Source: Klebsiella pneumoniae
Lineage (GTDB): Bacteria; Desulfobacterota; Binatia; UBA12015
DNA: 36,610 nucleotides
Assembly (NCBI GenBank): GCA_945872365.1
Contig: CAMBZJ010000030.1
Location: 1-36,610 of the forward strand
Reading direction: 5' to 3'
Below, in pieces: positions 30,509 to 36,610 of this stretch. The notes under the pieces were generated by a model that was not told the DNA's origin, ran no database searches, and saw only the letters and a list, made by a program, of their open reading frames with translations. Every line of letters begins with the position of its first letter. Within the stretch, counting starts at the first letter, position 1. The translations under genes and the position numbers were made by a program.

Positions 30509-32946
30509 GCAGCGGTGCTCCTTGCACGCCGGGCGCGCAGCAGGCCGTAGATGCACAATCCGACCCCGACGAGGACGGTGATCTCTCCGTTGGTGTCGAG
30601 CGAGCGGATGTCGACGATGATGACGTTGACCGCGTTCGCGCCGCCGCCCTTCTCGAGCGCGAGCGAGAGGAGGCCGCCGGGGCGGACCGCGATGTTCGCC
30701 TCCTCGCGCAGGCCGGGGGTCATCGACAGCAGGAGCAGCACCGTGATCGCCAGGCTGAACATGGTGGCCACGCCCATCGCCACCAACTGCGAGGATCGGT
30801 CCATGTCGCGTTGCGGAAACGCCGGCATGAAGAGCAGGACGAGCAGCACGAAGATCGTCGACACGGTCTCGATCAGGATCTGCGTCAGCAGGATGTCCGG
30901 CGAACGATAGACCACGAACAGCATCGAGACGATGAAGCCGATCGTGGTCGTGGCGATCGCCGCCTGCAGGCGGTTGGTCGCGCTCACCGCCGTGACCGTC
31001 GCGATGCCGAGCAGCACGCACAGGAAGAGTCCGAACCACGGCAGGTTCGTCAGGCTGACGGCGATGTCGCGGTACGAGAGCCCGACCCTCGCCAGAGCGA
31101 GCCAGGAGAGGACCGGGACGGCGAGCAGCGTCGTGATGAAGTAGCGGCGCAGGGAGCCGTTCTGCCAACGGGAGGAGAGCGCCTCGCCGAGCACCGCGAG
31201 GTTGGCGATCCCGCGCTCCCAGAGCCGGTCGAACGAGTGGTGGGCGGCATGGGCCGCGGGCAGCGCCGCGATCCGCGTGCGCATCGACCAGAGGACGAAG
31301 GCGAGCAGGAAGCCGGCGAGGGAGAGCCCGAGCGGAAGGCCGATCCCGGGGAGCAGCGAGAGATGGAAGTCGTGTTCCGGACGCGACGCGATCGCTGTCG
31401 CCAGGTGACCCGTGAAGCTCGTGGCGCCGAGCAACCCGAGCGCGAGCGCCGTCACGGCGAGGGCAAGCGGGGAGATCCAAAGCGGAGGCGACTCGATGTG
31501 CGCGCCACCTCCGCCATGTCCCCCCCCGTGGTCGTCGGCGTGGTGCCCCGCCGTGGCGTGTGAACCGGCGCCGTCGTGGCCGCCGACCGGCGTGCCCTTC
31601 CTCTCGCCGAGGAAGGTCCCGATCACGAATTTCGCGGCGACTGCGGCGACCAGCGCATTCGCCGCAAGGCAAGCGAGAAGGATCGCCCACCGCAGCAGAG
31701 GCTGGCCGGCCAGGAGTTCGTCGTGAAGCATCCCGGTGTAGAACGATTCCTTCGCGAGGAAGCCGAGCATCGGCGGCACGCCGGCCATCGACAGGGCGGC
31801 GAGCGTTGCCGCGAGGAACGGCAGCGGGAGTTCGCCGCGCAAGCCGCCGAGTTTGCGCAGGTCGCGGGTGTGGACGCGGTGGTCGACGATGCCCGCGACC
31901 AGAAAGAGCGCCCCCTTGTACAGGGCGTGGTTCAGCATCTGCAGCGCGTCCTGCTCGGCCGCCCCTAGTCCGTAGAGCAGGGTGAGGAAGCCGAGCGTCG
32001 AACCGGTCGTGCGAGCGAGGATCGCCTTCAGGTCGGTCTCGTGGAAGGCCTTCCAGGCGCCGAGAAGCATCGTGATCGAGCCGACGATAACGAGGGTCGG
32101 CGTCCACATCGGGAGGCCTCCGAAGAGCGGAAGCATGCGGCCGAGCAGGAAGACGCCGGCCTTCACCATCGTCGCCGCGTGCAGGTAGGCCGAGACGGGG
32201 GTCGGCGCGACCATGGCGCGCGGCAGCCAGAAGTGGAACGGGAACTGCGCCGACTTGGTGAAGACGCCGACCAGGATGCAGGCGAGCGCGGCGGGTGCGA
32301 GCGGCGAGGACAGCAATGCCGCGACCTGCGCGGGGCTGGAAGCGATGCCGCTCATCGAGAAGGTGCCGGTGATCTGGGCGACGAGCAGGATGCCGAGTGC
32401 GAGCACGAGACCGCCGAGGCCCGTCACCTGCAGCGCCAGCAGGGCACCCGCGCGCGCCTTCGGGTCGTCGTCGTGGTGGCCGATGAGCAGGAACGAGGAG
32501 AGGCTCGTGATCTCCCAGAAGAGGAAGAGGAGGAGCAGATCGTCCGACAGGGCGATCCCGATCATCGCCCCCATGAATGCGGCGAGCGCGGCCCAGAAGC
32601 GCGGCATGCGGCGCGCGTCTTCCCCCGCCATGTACGCGATCGCGTAGAGGACGATGAAGATCCCGACGCCGCTCACCAGGAGGGCGAAGAAACGCCCGAA
32701 GGGATCCGCGCGCAGCGCGAAGTCGACGCCGATCGCGGGCAGCCAGGGAACCCGGAACCCCGCCACCTCGCCATGTCCCGGCAGCCCGGCGAGGATGGCG
32801 GTGCTGGCCGCAGCCGCCGCGAACACGATCCAGCCGGTCGCCCGGCCGAGCCGTCGGCCAAAGCCGGCGGCGATCGCGGCGGCGGCAAAAGGCAGCGCGA
32901 GCGCGAGGGGAAGGGCGTTCACTTCGATCGTGGGAGGGGGCGGCAC
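30505..32946 (-). CDS. mrpA: Mrp antiporter subunit A (NuoL-like, with MbhD/E-like C-terminus)
   Basis: The protein is 813 residues from GTG 32946 (GGGGAGG upstream). The N-terminal ~500 residues are the NuoL-like part: LFLFWEITSLSSFLLIGHHD (Glu), TKSAQFPFHFWLPRAMVAPTPVSAYLH split over two helices (Lys, His), LNHALYKGALFLVAGIVDH. The C-terminal ~250 residues (GIATVTAVSATNRLQAAIA, DILLTQILIETVSTIFVLLV, NVIIVDIRSLDTNGEITVL) are the domain shared with MrpB/MbhDE. Between the two, a glycine-histidine loop at about residues 457-483 holds seven His. It forms the Na+/H+ path of the Mrp complex with MrpD. It heads mrpABCDEFG. Confidence 0.96.
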   Translation of the reverse strand: MPPPPTIEVNALPLALALPFAAAAIAAGFGRRLGRATGWIVFAAAAASTAILAGLPGHGEVAGFRVPWLPAIGVDFALRADPFGRFFALLVSGVGIFIVLYAIAYMAGEDARRMPRFWAALAAFMGAMIGIALSDDLLLLFLFWEITSLSSFLLIGHHDDDPKARAGALLALQVTGLGGLVLALGILLVAQITGTFSMSGIASSPAQVAALLSSPLAPAALACILVGVFTKSAQFPFHFWLPRAMVAPTPVSAYLHAATMVKAGVFLLGRMLPLFGGLPMWTPTLVIVGSITMLLGAWKAFHETDLKAILARTTGSTLGFLTLLYGLGAAEQDALQMLNHALYKGALFLVAGIVDHRVHTRDLRKLGGLRGELPLPFLAATLAALSMAGVPPMLGFLAKESFYTGMLHDELLAGQPLLRWAILLACLAANALVAAVAAKFVIGTFLGERKGTPVGGHDGAGSHATAGHHADDHGGGHGGGGAHIESPPLWISPLALAVTALALGLLGATSFTGHLATAIASRPEHDFHLSLLPGIGLPLGLSLAGFLLAFVLWSMRTRIAALPAAHAAHHSFDRLWERGIANLAVLGEALSSRWQNGSLRRYFITTLLAVPVLSWLALARVGLSYRDIAVSLTNLPWFGLFLCVLLGIATVTAVSATNRLQAAIATTTIGFIVSMLFVVYRSPDILLTQILIETVSTIFVLLVLLFMPAFPQRDMDRSSQLVAMGVATMFSLAITVLLLLSMTPGLREEANIAVRPGGLLSLALEKGGGANAVNVIIVDIRSLDTNGEITVLVGVGLCIYGLLRARRARSTAA
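31496..31578 (-). other. histidine-glycine-rich loop within mrpA
   Basis: Codons for about residues 457-483 of MrpA give GGHDGAGSHATAGHHADD, then HGGGHGGGGAH: seven His in 27 residues between antiporter helices. It contains a run of eight C (plus strand 31520-31527) that may be prone to slippage. Confidence 0.8.
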
Positions 32947-33007
32947 GGGGCCTCCCCTTCAAGTCGCTTCCGGTGGCGAGATCAAGCGCGCCCGCCCGAT
33001 TCCCGGC

Positions 33008-34345
33008 TCAGGGGGTGATCGTCGCCATGACCTCGCCGGAGGACTGGTCGACGATCTCGACGGTCGTGGCGGGCGACCCGGCGAAGCGCTGGCCAGCATC
33101 GGCGATGCCCTTCTTCATCTTCTCGAGGTAGCCGTTGCGCATCATCTCCGGCATCTGGCCCATCGGAAACCCGTTCATCGAGACGCGGACGCGGTCGGGC
33201 GAGGACCAGTCGACGGCCGTGACCTTGGGACCGGCGATCGCATGGCCACGGAAGAGCGCCTCGACGGCGGCCGTGTAGGTGGTCGCCGCCGCGGCCGCCG
33301 CGTTCGCCGCGGCTCCCGCCGCGGCTGCGTTCGGCGCCGCCATGCCGCCGCCCGCGGGGCCGGCCGCCCCCGCCATGCCCGGGGGCATCGCACCCGGGAC
33401 TGCGCCCGCGCCCGCGCCCGCGCCCGCGGCGCCGGGCATTCCACCCGCGGGGGCCGCGGCGGTCTGGGCCGACAGGTCGTCGGCCGCCTCGGCGAACGAC
33501 TTCCCGCCGGCGGTAGCCTGGAGCAGACCCGAGATGCGCTGCTTCACGGCATCCTCCGGGGCGAGGTCGCGCGCCTTCTCGAGATCCTTGCGGGCCCCGT
33601 CGCGATCGCCCGAGGCGTCGTGCACCACGGCCATGTTGAAGTAGGCCTGGAAGAACTTCGGGTTCTTTTCGAGGACGCGCTGGTACTCGAGCAGAGCCCG
33701 CTCCTTGTCGCCGCTTTCGAAGAACATGGTGCCGAGATCGGTGCGCACCTCGGCGTCATCGGGCTTCAGGTCGAGGTACTTGTCGTAGTATTCGATCGCC
33801 TTCGCCCGGTCCTGCCGGTCGTAGGCGACGTTGGCGAGCCCGCGGATCCCCTCGAGGTCCTTCGGATCGACCTGAAGCACGTGCTGGAAGGCGGCGACCG
33901 CCTTGTCGGCATAGGAGGGATCGACGCGCGACGCGCGATAGTAGACTCGGGCGAGGGTCTGCCAGGCCGCGAGATCCTTGGGCTTGGCGTCCGCGTCCTT
34001 CTGCAGGCCCGCCATGTACTGCTTGATGTCGTCCGGCAGATCGATCTTCTGGCGCGGTCCTGCGCCCGCCGCTGCAGGAGCACCGGCCGCCGCCGGTGCG
34101 GCCGCAGCGGGTCCCGCCGCGGTCCGGCCCTCGCCCGGCTTGAGGCCCCGGGGGGTTTCCGGAGCGAGCCGCTGCCAGAGCCAGAAGCCGCCCCCCAGGA
34201 CGAGCAGGGTCGCGAGCGATACCAGCCCCGCGAGGGGCGCCGGAGATCCGGCCCGCACTCCTCCCACCGGTTTCCCGCAGCCGCCGCAGAAACGGCCTCC
34301 GGGCTCGACCTCGACGCCGCACTCCGGGCAGTATTTAAAGGCCAT
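33008..34345 (-). CDS. zinc-ribbon / TPR membrane-anchored protein
   Basis: The protein is 445 residues from ATG 34345. A double CxxC zinc ribbon opens it (CPECGVEVEPGGRFCGGCG), then one membrane helix (LAGLVSLATLLVLGGGFWLW). After a Pro/Ala/Gly linker come about four TPR-type repeats at ~110-270 (AWQTLARVYYRASRVDP, AVAAFQHVLQVDPKDLEG, AIEYYDKYLDLKPDDAEVRTD split, ALLEYQRVLEKNPKFFQAYF). A second Ala/Gly/Pro/Met linker (~290-385) leads to a last domain of ~60 residues. It resembles CcmI/CycH-type TPR proteins and the smaller zinc-ribbon protein after ccmH in having a zinc ribbon and one helix. It is 61 nt before mrpA, same strand. Role unknown: protein-protein scaffold is the safest guess. Confidence 0.85.
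   Translation of the reverse strand: MAFKYCPECGVEVEPGGRFCGGCGKPVGGVRAGSPAPLAGLVSLATLLVLGGGFWLWQRLAPETPRGLKPGEGRTAAGPAAAAPAAAGAPAAAGAGPRQKIDLPDDIKQYMAGLQKDADAKPKDLAAWQTLARVYYRASRVDPSYADKAVAAFQHVLQVDPKDLEGIRGLANVAYDRQDRAKAIEYYDKYLDLKPDDAEVRTDLGTMFFESGDKERALLEYQRVLEKNPKFFQAYFNMAVVHDASGDRDGARKDLEKARDLAPEDAVKQRISGLLQATAGGKSFAEAADDLSAQTAAAPAGGMPGAAGAGAGAGAVPGAMPPGMAGAAGPAGGGMAAPNAAAAGAAANAAAAAATTYTAAVEALFRGHAIAGPKVTAVDWSSPDRVRVSMNGFPMGQMPEMMRNGYLEKMKKGIADAGQRFAGSPATTVEIVDQSSGEVMATITP
33402..33425 (-). repeat. 6-bp tandem repeat within coding linker
   Basis: Four head-to-tail copies of GCGCCC on the plus strand (33402-33425) encode the AGAGAGAG linker of the TPR protein. Multiples of 6 nt keep frame, so slippage would only change linker length. 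Confidence 0.8.
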
Positions 34346-34656
34346 CGGGCGCTTCTAGAACACTCGCTGGTCGATGTCATCCCGCACCGGCCCGCCTCGA
34401 CGCCCTTCCGCGGCGAGTCCCCCGAGGTCGAAGCCCCTGGCCGCCGCCTGAGCGTCGGATGTGCCGACCGTCCCGGTCCCGGCAAGACGTTCACGGTCAA
34501 GCGGTCGTCGGCTTCTGAGCCTGCGACGGCAGAGCGACGGCAAGCAGCCCAGGTGCGGCGACGTCGCTCGACGCGACCTCCGACTGTGGCGCGAGGTCCG
34601 GCGACGGCAAGCGCAACGTCTGCATCTAGCTCGACGGCGGCCAACTCTTAACGCTC

Positions 34657-34694
34657 GGCGTCAAAATCGGCGTCAAAATCGACGGCAAAAGTCG
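34657..34694. repeat. 12-bp tandem repeat, two exact copies plus one degenerate
   Basis: GGCGTCAAAATC is repeated exactly at 34657-34668 and 34669-34680, followed by a related GACGGCAAAAGTC. AT-rich AAAA tracts at a fixed spacing stand out in 70% GC DNA and look like binding iterons or operator sites. Confidence 0.75.
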
Positions 34695-34729
34695 CGACGA
34701 CGCGACAGGACGCGACGGCATGACGCGGC

Positions 34730-34761
34730 AAGGTGCGGCGAAGGTGCGGCGAAGGTGCGGC
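34730..34761. repeat. 11-bp tandem repeat, three copies
   Basis: AAGGTGCGGCG occurs at 34730-34740, 34741-34751 and 34752-34761 (last copy lacks one base), then a partial AGGTGCG. It lies just past the 3' end of the minus-strand phage-like gene. Confidence 0.8.
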
Positions 34762-34771
34762 AGGTGCGTGC

Positions 34772-35134
34772 CTATGCTGCGCGACGCCGGCGCGTATCGC
34801 CGAACGGATTCCGCCTCGGCGTCGACCCGAGATCCGCCGCGCGCATGATCCGCGCGCGCAGGCCGTCGACTTCGACGCCGAGCACCTCGGCGACGAACTC
34901 GACGCTGAAAGCCGGACCCGGCTCTGGCTCGTTGCCTTCGACCCAGGCACGCGCGTCCGGGTCGCCGCGCTGGAGGTCGCCGATCGCGACGGCGATCAAC
35001 GCACCGACAAGCGCGAGCTCCGGTGTCGGTGCGCGCGACGGCACTAGCGCGTCGGTCGGGTCGTCGCCGACGAGATCCGCGATCGCGCAGTCGCTCACCC
35101 AGCCGGACGCGACCGACCCAATTTCGTTCCGCAT
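34772..35134 (-). CDS. small phage-type hypothetical protein
   Basis: The protein is 120 residues from ATG 35134 with a weak ribosome site. It has an Ala/Leu-rich helix (LALVGALIAVAIGDLQRGDP), then DARAWVEGNEP and FSVEFVAEVLGVEVDGLRARI. A pattern 'D/E-A-x-x-W-[x]n-F-S-[FV]-x-x-[VI]-[CA]-E-V-L-G-[LV]-[DE]-x-x-x-[LV]-R' is, from memory, common in short proteins encoded in prophages and mobile regions; I know no function. The last part is basic (RRNPFGDTRRRRAA). It is divergent from the small operon that starts at 35246, as in many phage control regions. Confidence 0.65.
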   Translation of the reverse strand: MRNEIGSVASGWVSDCAIADLVGDDPTDALVPSRAPTPELALVGALIAVAIGDLQRGDPDARAWVEGNEPEPGPAFSVEFVAEVLGVEVDGLRARIMRAADLGSTPRRNPFGDTRRRRAA

Positions 35135-35245
35135 CGCACCAGCCTAGTGGATCCCGCGCTATATCGAACCGAAACCGCTGGCGTTCGCGCGCGTTCGCTG
35201 CGGTAATCCGGATTTCCAACGCCCATCGTCCACGAGGGTTGCGCC

Positions 35246-35452
35246 ATGCAGCCCGACCGCTTCGATTCCTGGCCGACTCCCGGTCGCGTGCCTGTTCGCG
35301 CAGTGCGACCAACCGCACCGGCGCGCTCGACCGCACCCGTCACGATCCGCGCCTCGGCCTCGTGGTTCGCGACGCGCGCCGCTCGTGCCGACTGGCTTGC
35401 GCTGCTGGCATCGACGCGCGCGACGCTCGCCGCTGCGAAGGTGCGTTCATGA
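35246..35452 (+). CDS. small hypothetical protein, first of phage-like operon
   Basis: The protein is 68 residues from ATG 35246. Its stop TGA overlaps the ATG of the next gene (ATGA), which supports the frame. It is Ala/Arg/Thr-rich (TAPARSTAPVTIRASASW, LALLASTRATLAAAKVRS) with no motif I recognise. Low complexity keeps confidence low. Confidence 0.5.
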   Translation: MQPDRFDSWPTPGRVPVRAVRPTAPARSTAPVTIRASASWFATRAARADWLALLASTRATLAAAKVRS

Positions 35453-35718
35453 TCCGTTTCGTCATCGAGGGCGACGAGTCGACGCGCCACGGCTTCGCCG
35501 AGAAGGTCGAATGGCCCGACGGCGCGACCTACACGATCCGAGAGTTGCCATCCGGCCGCCTGCTCGAAAACGGCACCGCGGTCCGTGTCCTGGGCGTCGA
35601 TCCGCTGGATTATTTCAGGATCAAAGAGTCGGCGCTTTGCTTCGTCGGTGGGCTTCCGACACCTCGCGCCGACGACGGTTCGCGCTGGCTGCGCGAGCAG
35701 CTCGCTCGCGAACGATGA
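35449..35718 (+). CDS. small hypothetical protein, second of phage-like operon
   Basis: The protein is 89 residues from ATG 35449, coupled to both neighbours by four-base overlaps. Composition is well balanced: FVIEGDESTRHGFAEKVEWP, YTIRELPSGRLLENGTAV, VLGVDPLDYFRIKESALCFV. It seems to be a compact beta-rich fold. No family is recognised. Confidence 0.7.
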   Translation: MIRFVIEGDESTRHGFAEKVEWPDGATYTIRELPSGRLLENGTAVRVLGVDPLDYFRIKESALCFVGGLPTPRADDGSRWLREQLARER

Positions 35719-36167
35719 GCAGAACAGTCGGACCCGAACGCCGCGCCCAGTCCGCGACCTCGGCCCGTCGGGTCGGCGCCCGCGAGCGTGAGCTCGCCGC
35801 GGTGGGTCTGCGGCTCCAGGGCTTGCCCTACGGAGCGATAGCCGCGCGGCTAGGAACCAGTCGAGGGACGGCGCACGCGCTCGTCCTGCGGTCCCTGGAG
35901 CGCACGGCGGGGGCCCCGGGCGAGTCGGCCGGCGTCCTGCGCGAGATCGAGGTCGCCCGGCTCGACGAGTTGCTCGCCGGCCTCTGGCCCGCGGCGATCT
36001 CGGGCGACGTGCCGTCGGTTGGCATGGCTCTCCGAGTCGCAGAGCGACGGGCTCGGCTACTTGGCCCCGATGCGCCGACACGCCAGGAACTGACGGGCGC
36101 CGACGGCGGACCGCTCTCGTTCGTCGAGGTCGCGACGGCCTGGGCTCGCGACCGGGTGACCGCGTGA
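35715..36167 (+). CDS. HTH protein, terminase small subunit-like
   Basis: The protein is 150 residues from ATG 35715. The N-terminal half is a helix-turn-helix: LRLQGLPYGAIAARLGTSRG then TAHALVLRSLERT. The C-terminal half LREIEVARLDELLAGLWPAA followed by GDVPSVGMALRVAERRARLLG DAP is a pattern I associate with phage small-terminase-like or DNA-packaging-associated HTH proteins ('E-x-x-R-L-D-x-L-L-x-x-L-W-P-x-A-x-x-G-D'). It may bind phage DNA or regulate nearby genes. Coupled to the genes on both sides by ATGA/GTGA overlaps. Confidence 0.7.
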   Translation: MSRTVGPERRAQSATSARRVGARERELAAVGLRLQGLPYGAIAARLGTSRGTAHALVLRSLERTAGAPGESAGVLREIEVARLDELLAGLWPAAISGDVPSVGMALRVAERRARLLGPDAPTRQELTGADGGPLSFVEVATAWARDRVTA

Positions 36168-36358
36168 TCGTCCGCACCGGAGGCCGGCTAGCCGAGGGCC
36201 GGATCGCCTGGACCGAGGGCGCTCGCGGTCGCATGCTTCCGTCCGTCATCGTCGGCTTGCAGGAGCTCGGGCCGGCCAGCGTCGAGGTGCTCGTCGCCGG
36301 CGACGACCAGGCCGAGGCGCTCGTCGCGGCCGGGTATCGCGTGAACATGAAGCACTAG
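36164..36358 (+). CDS. small hypothetical protein, last of phage-like operon
   Basis: The protein is 64 residues from GTG 36164, overlapping the previous stop (GTGA). RIAWTEGARGRMLPSVIVGL and ASVEVLVAGDDQAEALVAAG suggest a small alpha/beta fold. No family is recognised. The 252 nt that follow, to the window end, hold no gene I can support. Confidence 0.55.
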   Translation: MIVRTGGRLAEGRIAWTEGARGRMLPSVIVGLQELGPASVEVLVAGDDQAEALVAAGYRVNMKH

Positions 36359-36610
36359 GACTGCCGCCTGCCTCGCGCTGGTGGCGGCGAAGGTCCGGGC
36401 ACGATGGGCTCCGGTGTGCCTGGCTGGCGTCGGAATTGTCTGGCGTCGGTGGCCGTCGATCCGCGTGGGTGGCCTGCGAGGATCGACGGTCGGGCCTTCG
36501 ACGCGCGGCACCGACCCGACCCTCCACGCACCCGTGCTGCCCGCCTGCGGCACGATCCCGACCCGGCTGGAGTCGCCCTAGCCGCCAGCTGCTCGGCGCT
36601 CCTGCGGGCG

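Larger units (their letters stand above)
34346..34771. other. 426-nt gap between TPR protein and phage-like cassette
   Basis: No convincing gene is seen on either strand; open frames are Arg-rich and lack protein-like composition. The part next to the TPR gene should hold its promoter (no clear -10/-35 seen). The part from about 34657 on has two short tandem repeat blocks. No tRNA, integrase or clear attachment site was found. Confidence 0.6.

Noticed and set aside
30110-32962. Minus-strand frame of 950 codons over mrpA
   Set aside because: Only its last 132 codons (mrpB) are real; the rest is Arg-rich out-of-frame mrpA.
34346-34771. tRNA or attachment site at the border of the phage-like cassette
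   Set aside because: No cloverleaf or TpsiC-like box could be folded by eye and no direct repeat spanning the cassette was seen; the right border is outside the window.
34461-35147. Plus-strand frame of 228 codons across the repeat region
   Set aside because: Arg/Ser-rich, runs antisense to the minus-strand small gene and across tandem repeats; not protein-like.
36381-36581. Possible 66-codon plus-strand gene at the right end
   Set aside because: No ribosome site, no motif, composition rich in Arg/Pro/Gly; not coupled to the previous gene.
1-36610. CRISPR array, rRNA or known defence system
   Set aside because: No regularly spaced repeats of 24-40 bp, no rRNA-like tract and no cas, toxin-antitoxin or restriction motifs were found.

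Overview
The window is about 70% GC with dense, mostly operonic genes and strong third-position GC bias. The gene content is Gram-negative: a System I (Ccm) cytochrome c maturation set, a seven-gene Mrp antiporter, uppP, murF, purE, infC and a cold-shock gene. The CcmE variant with Cys replacing the haem-binding His, the Cys-rich CcmH and the zinc-ribbon proteins suggest a deltaproteobacterium-like lineage (Myxococcota or Desulfobacterota-type, possibly uncultured). That placement is inference; no rRNA or taxonomic marker was searched.

Layout. 1-465: broken IS91-type transposase. 449-1384: glycosyltransferase-like gene on the minus strand. 1548-2680: small conserved-looking protein coupled to an MBL-fold hydrolase. 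2777-9351: minus-strand acyl-CoA/xenobiotic block (SDR, two GST-fold proteins, 1139-residue single-chain biotin-dependent acyl-CoA carboxylase). 9438-10810: HdeD-like membrane protein converging on an enoyl-CoA hydratase. 10981-11418: unrecognised secreted protein built from 23-residue repeats. 11444-11653: 5'-truncated fatty acid hydroxylase remnant. 11654-14653: infC-ccmABCD on the minus strand. 14882-15082: cold-shock protein. 15127-17274: large membrane protein. 17425-20103: oligopeptidase A and a GNAT acetyltransferase. 20199-24116: ccmE-ccmF-ccmH, a CcmI-like zinc-ribbon protein and a tRNA-binding-domain protein. 24297-25112: uppP with a readable promoter. 25140-34345: minus-strand run starting with a zinc-ribbon/TPR protein, then mrpABCDEFG, purE and murF. 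34346-34771: non-coding stretch with short tandem repeats. 34772-36358: small phage-like cassette of tiny, overlapping genes, probably the edge of a prophage-derived or other mobile region.

How it fits together. The two ccm blocks together give CcmABCDEFH, enough to export haem-loaded CcmE and attach haem, but no ccmG is visible and CcmI appears reduced to a zinc-ribbon protein. The Mrp block is a complete Na+/H+ antiporter. The carboxylase, SDR, hydratase and GST genes look like acyl-CoA or xenobiotic metabolism. Thirteen co-directional gene junctions use a 4-nt ATGA/GTGA/TTGA overlap, so translational coupling is the main visible organising principle.

The least explained items are the 23-residue-repeat secreted protein, the overlapping phage-like cassette with its nearby tandem repeats, and the atypical Ccm system.
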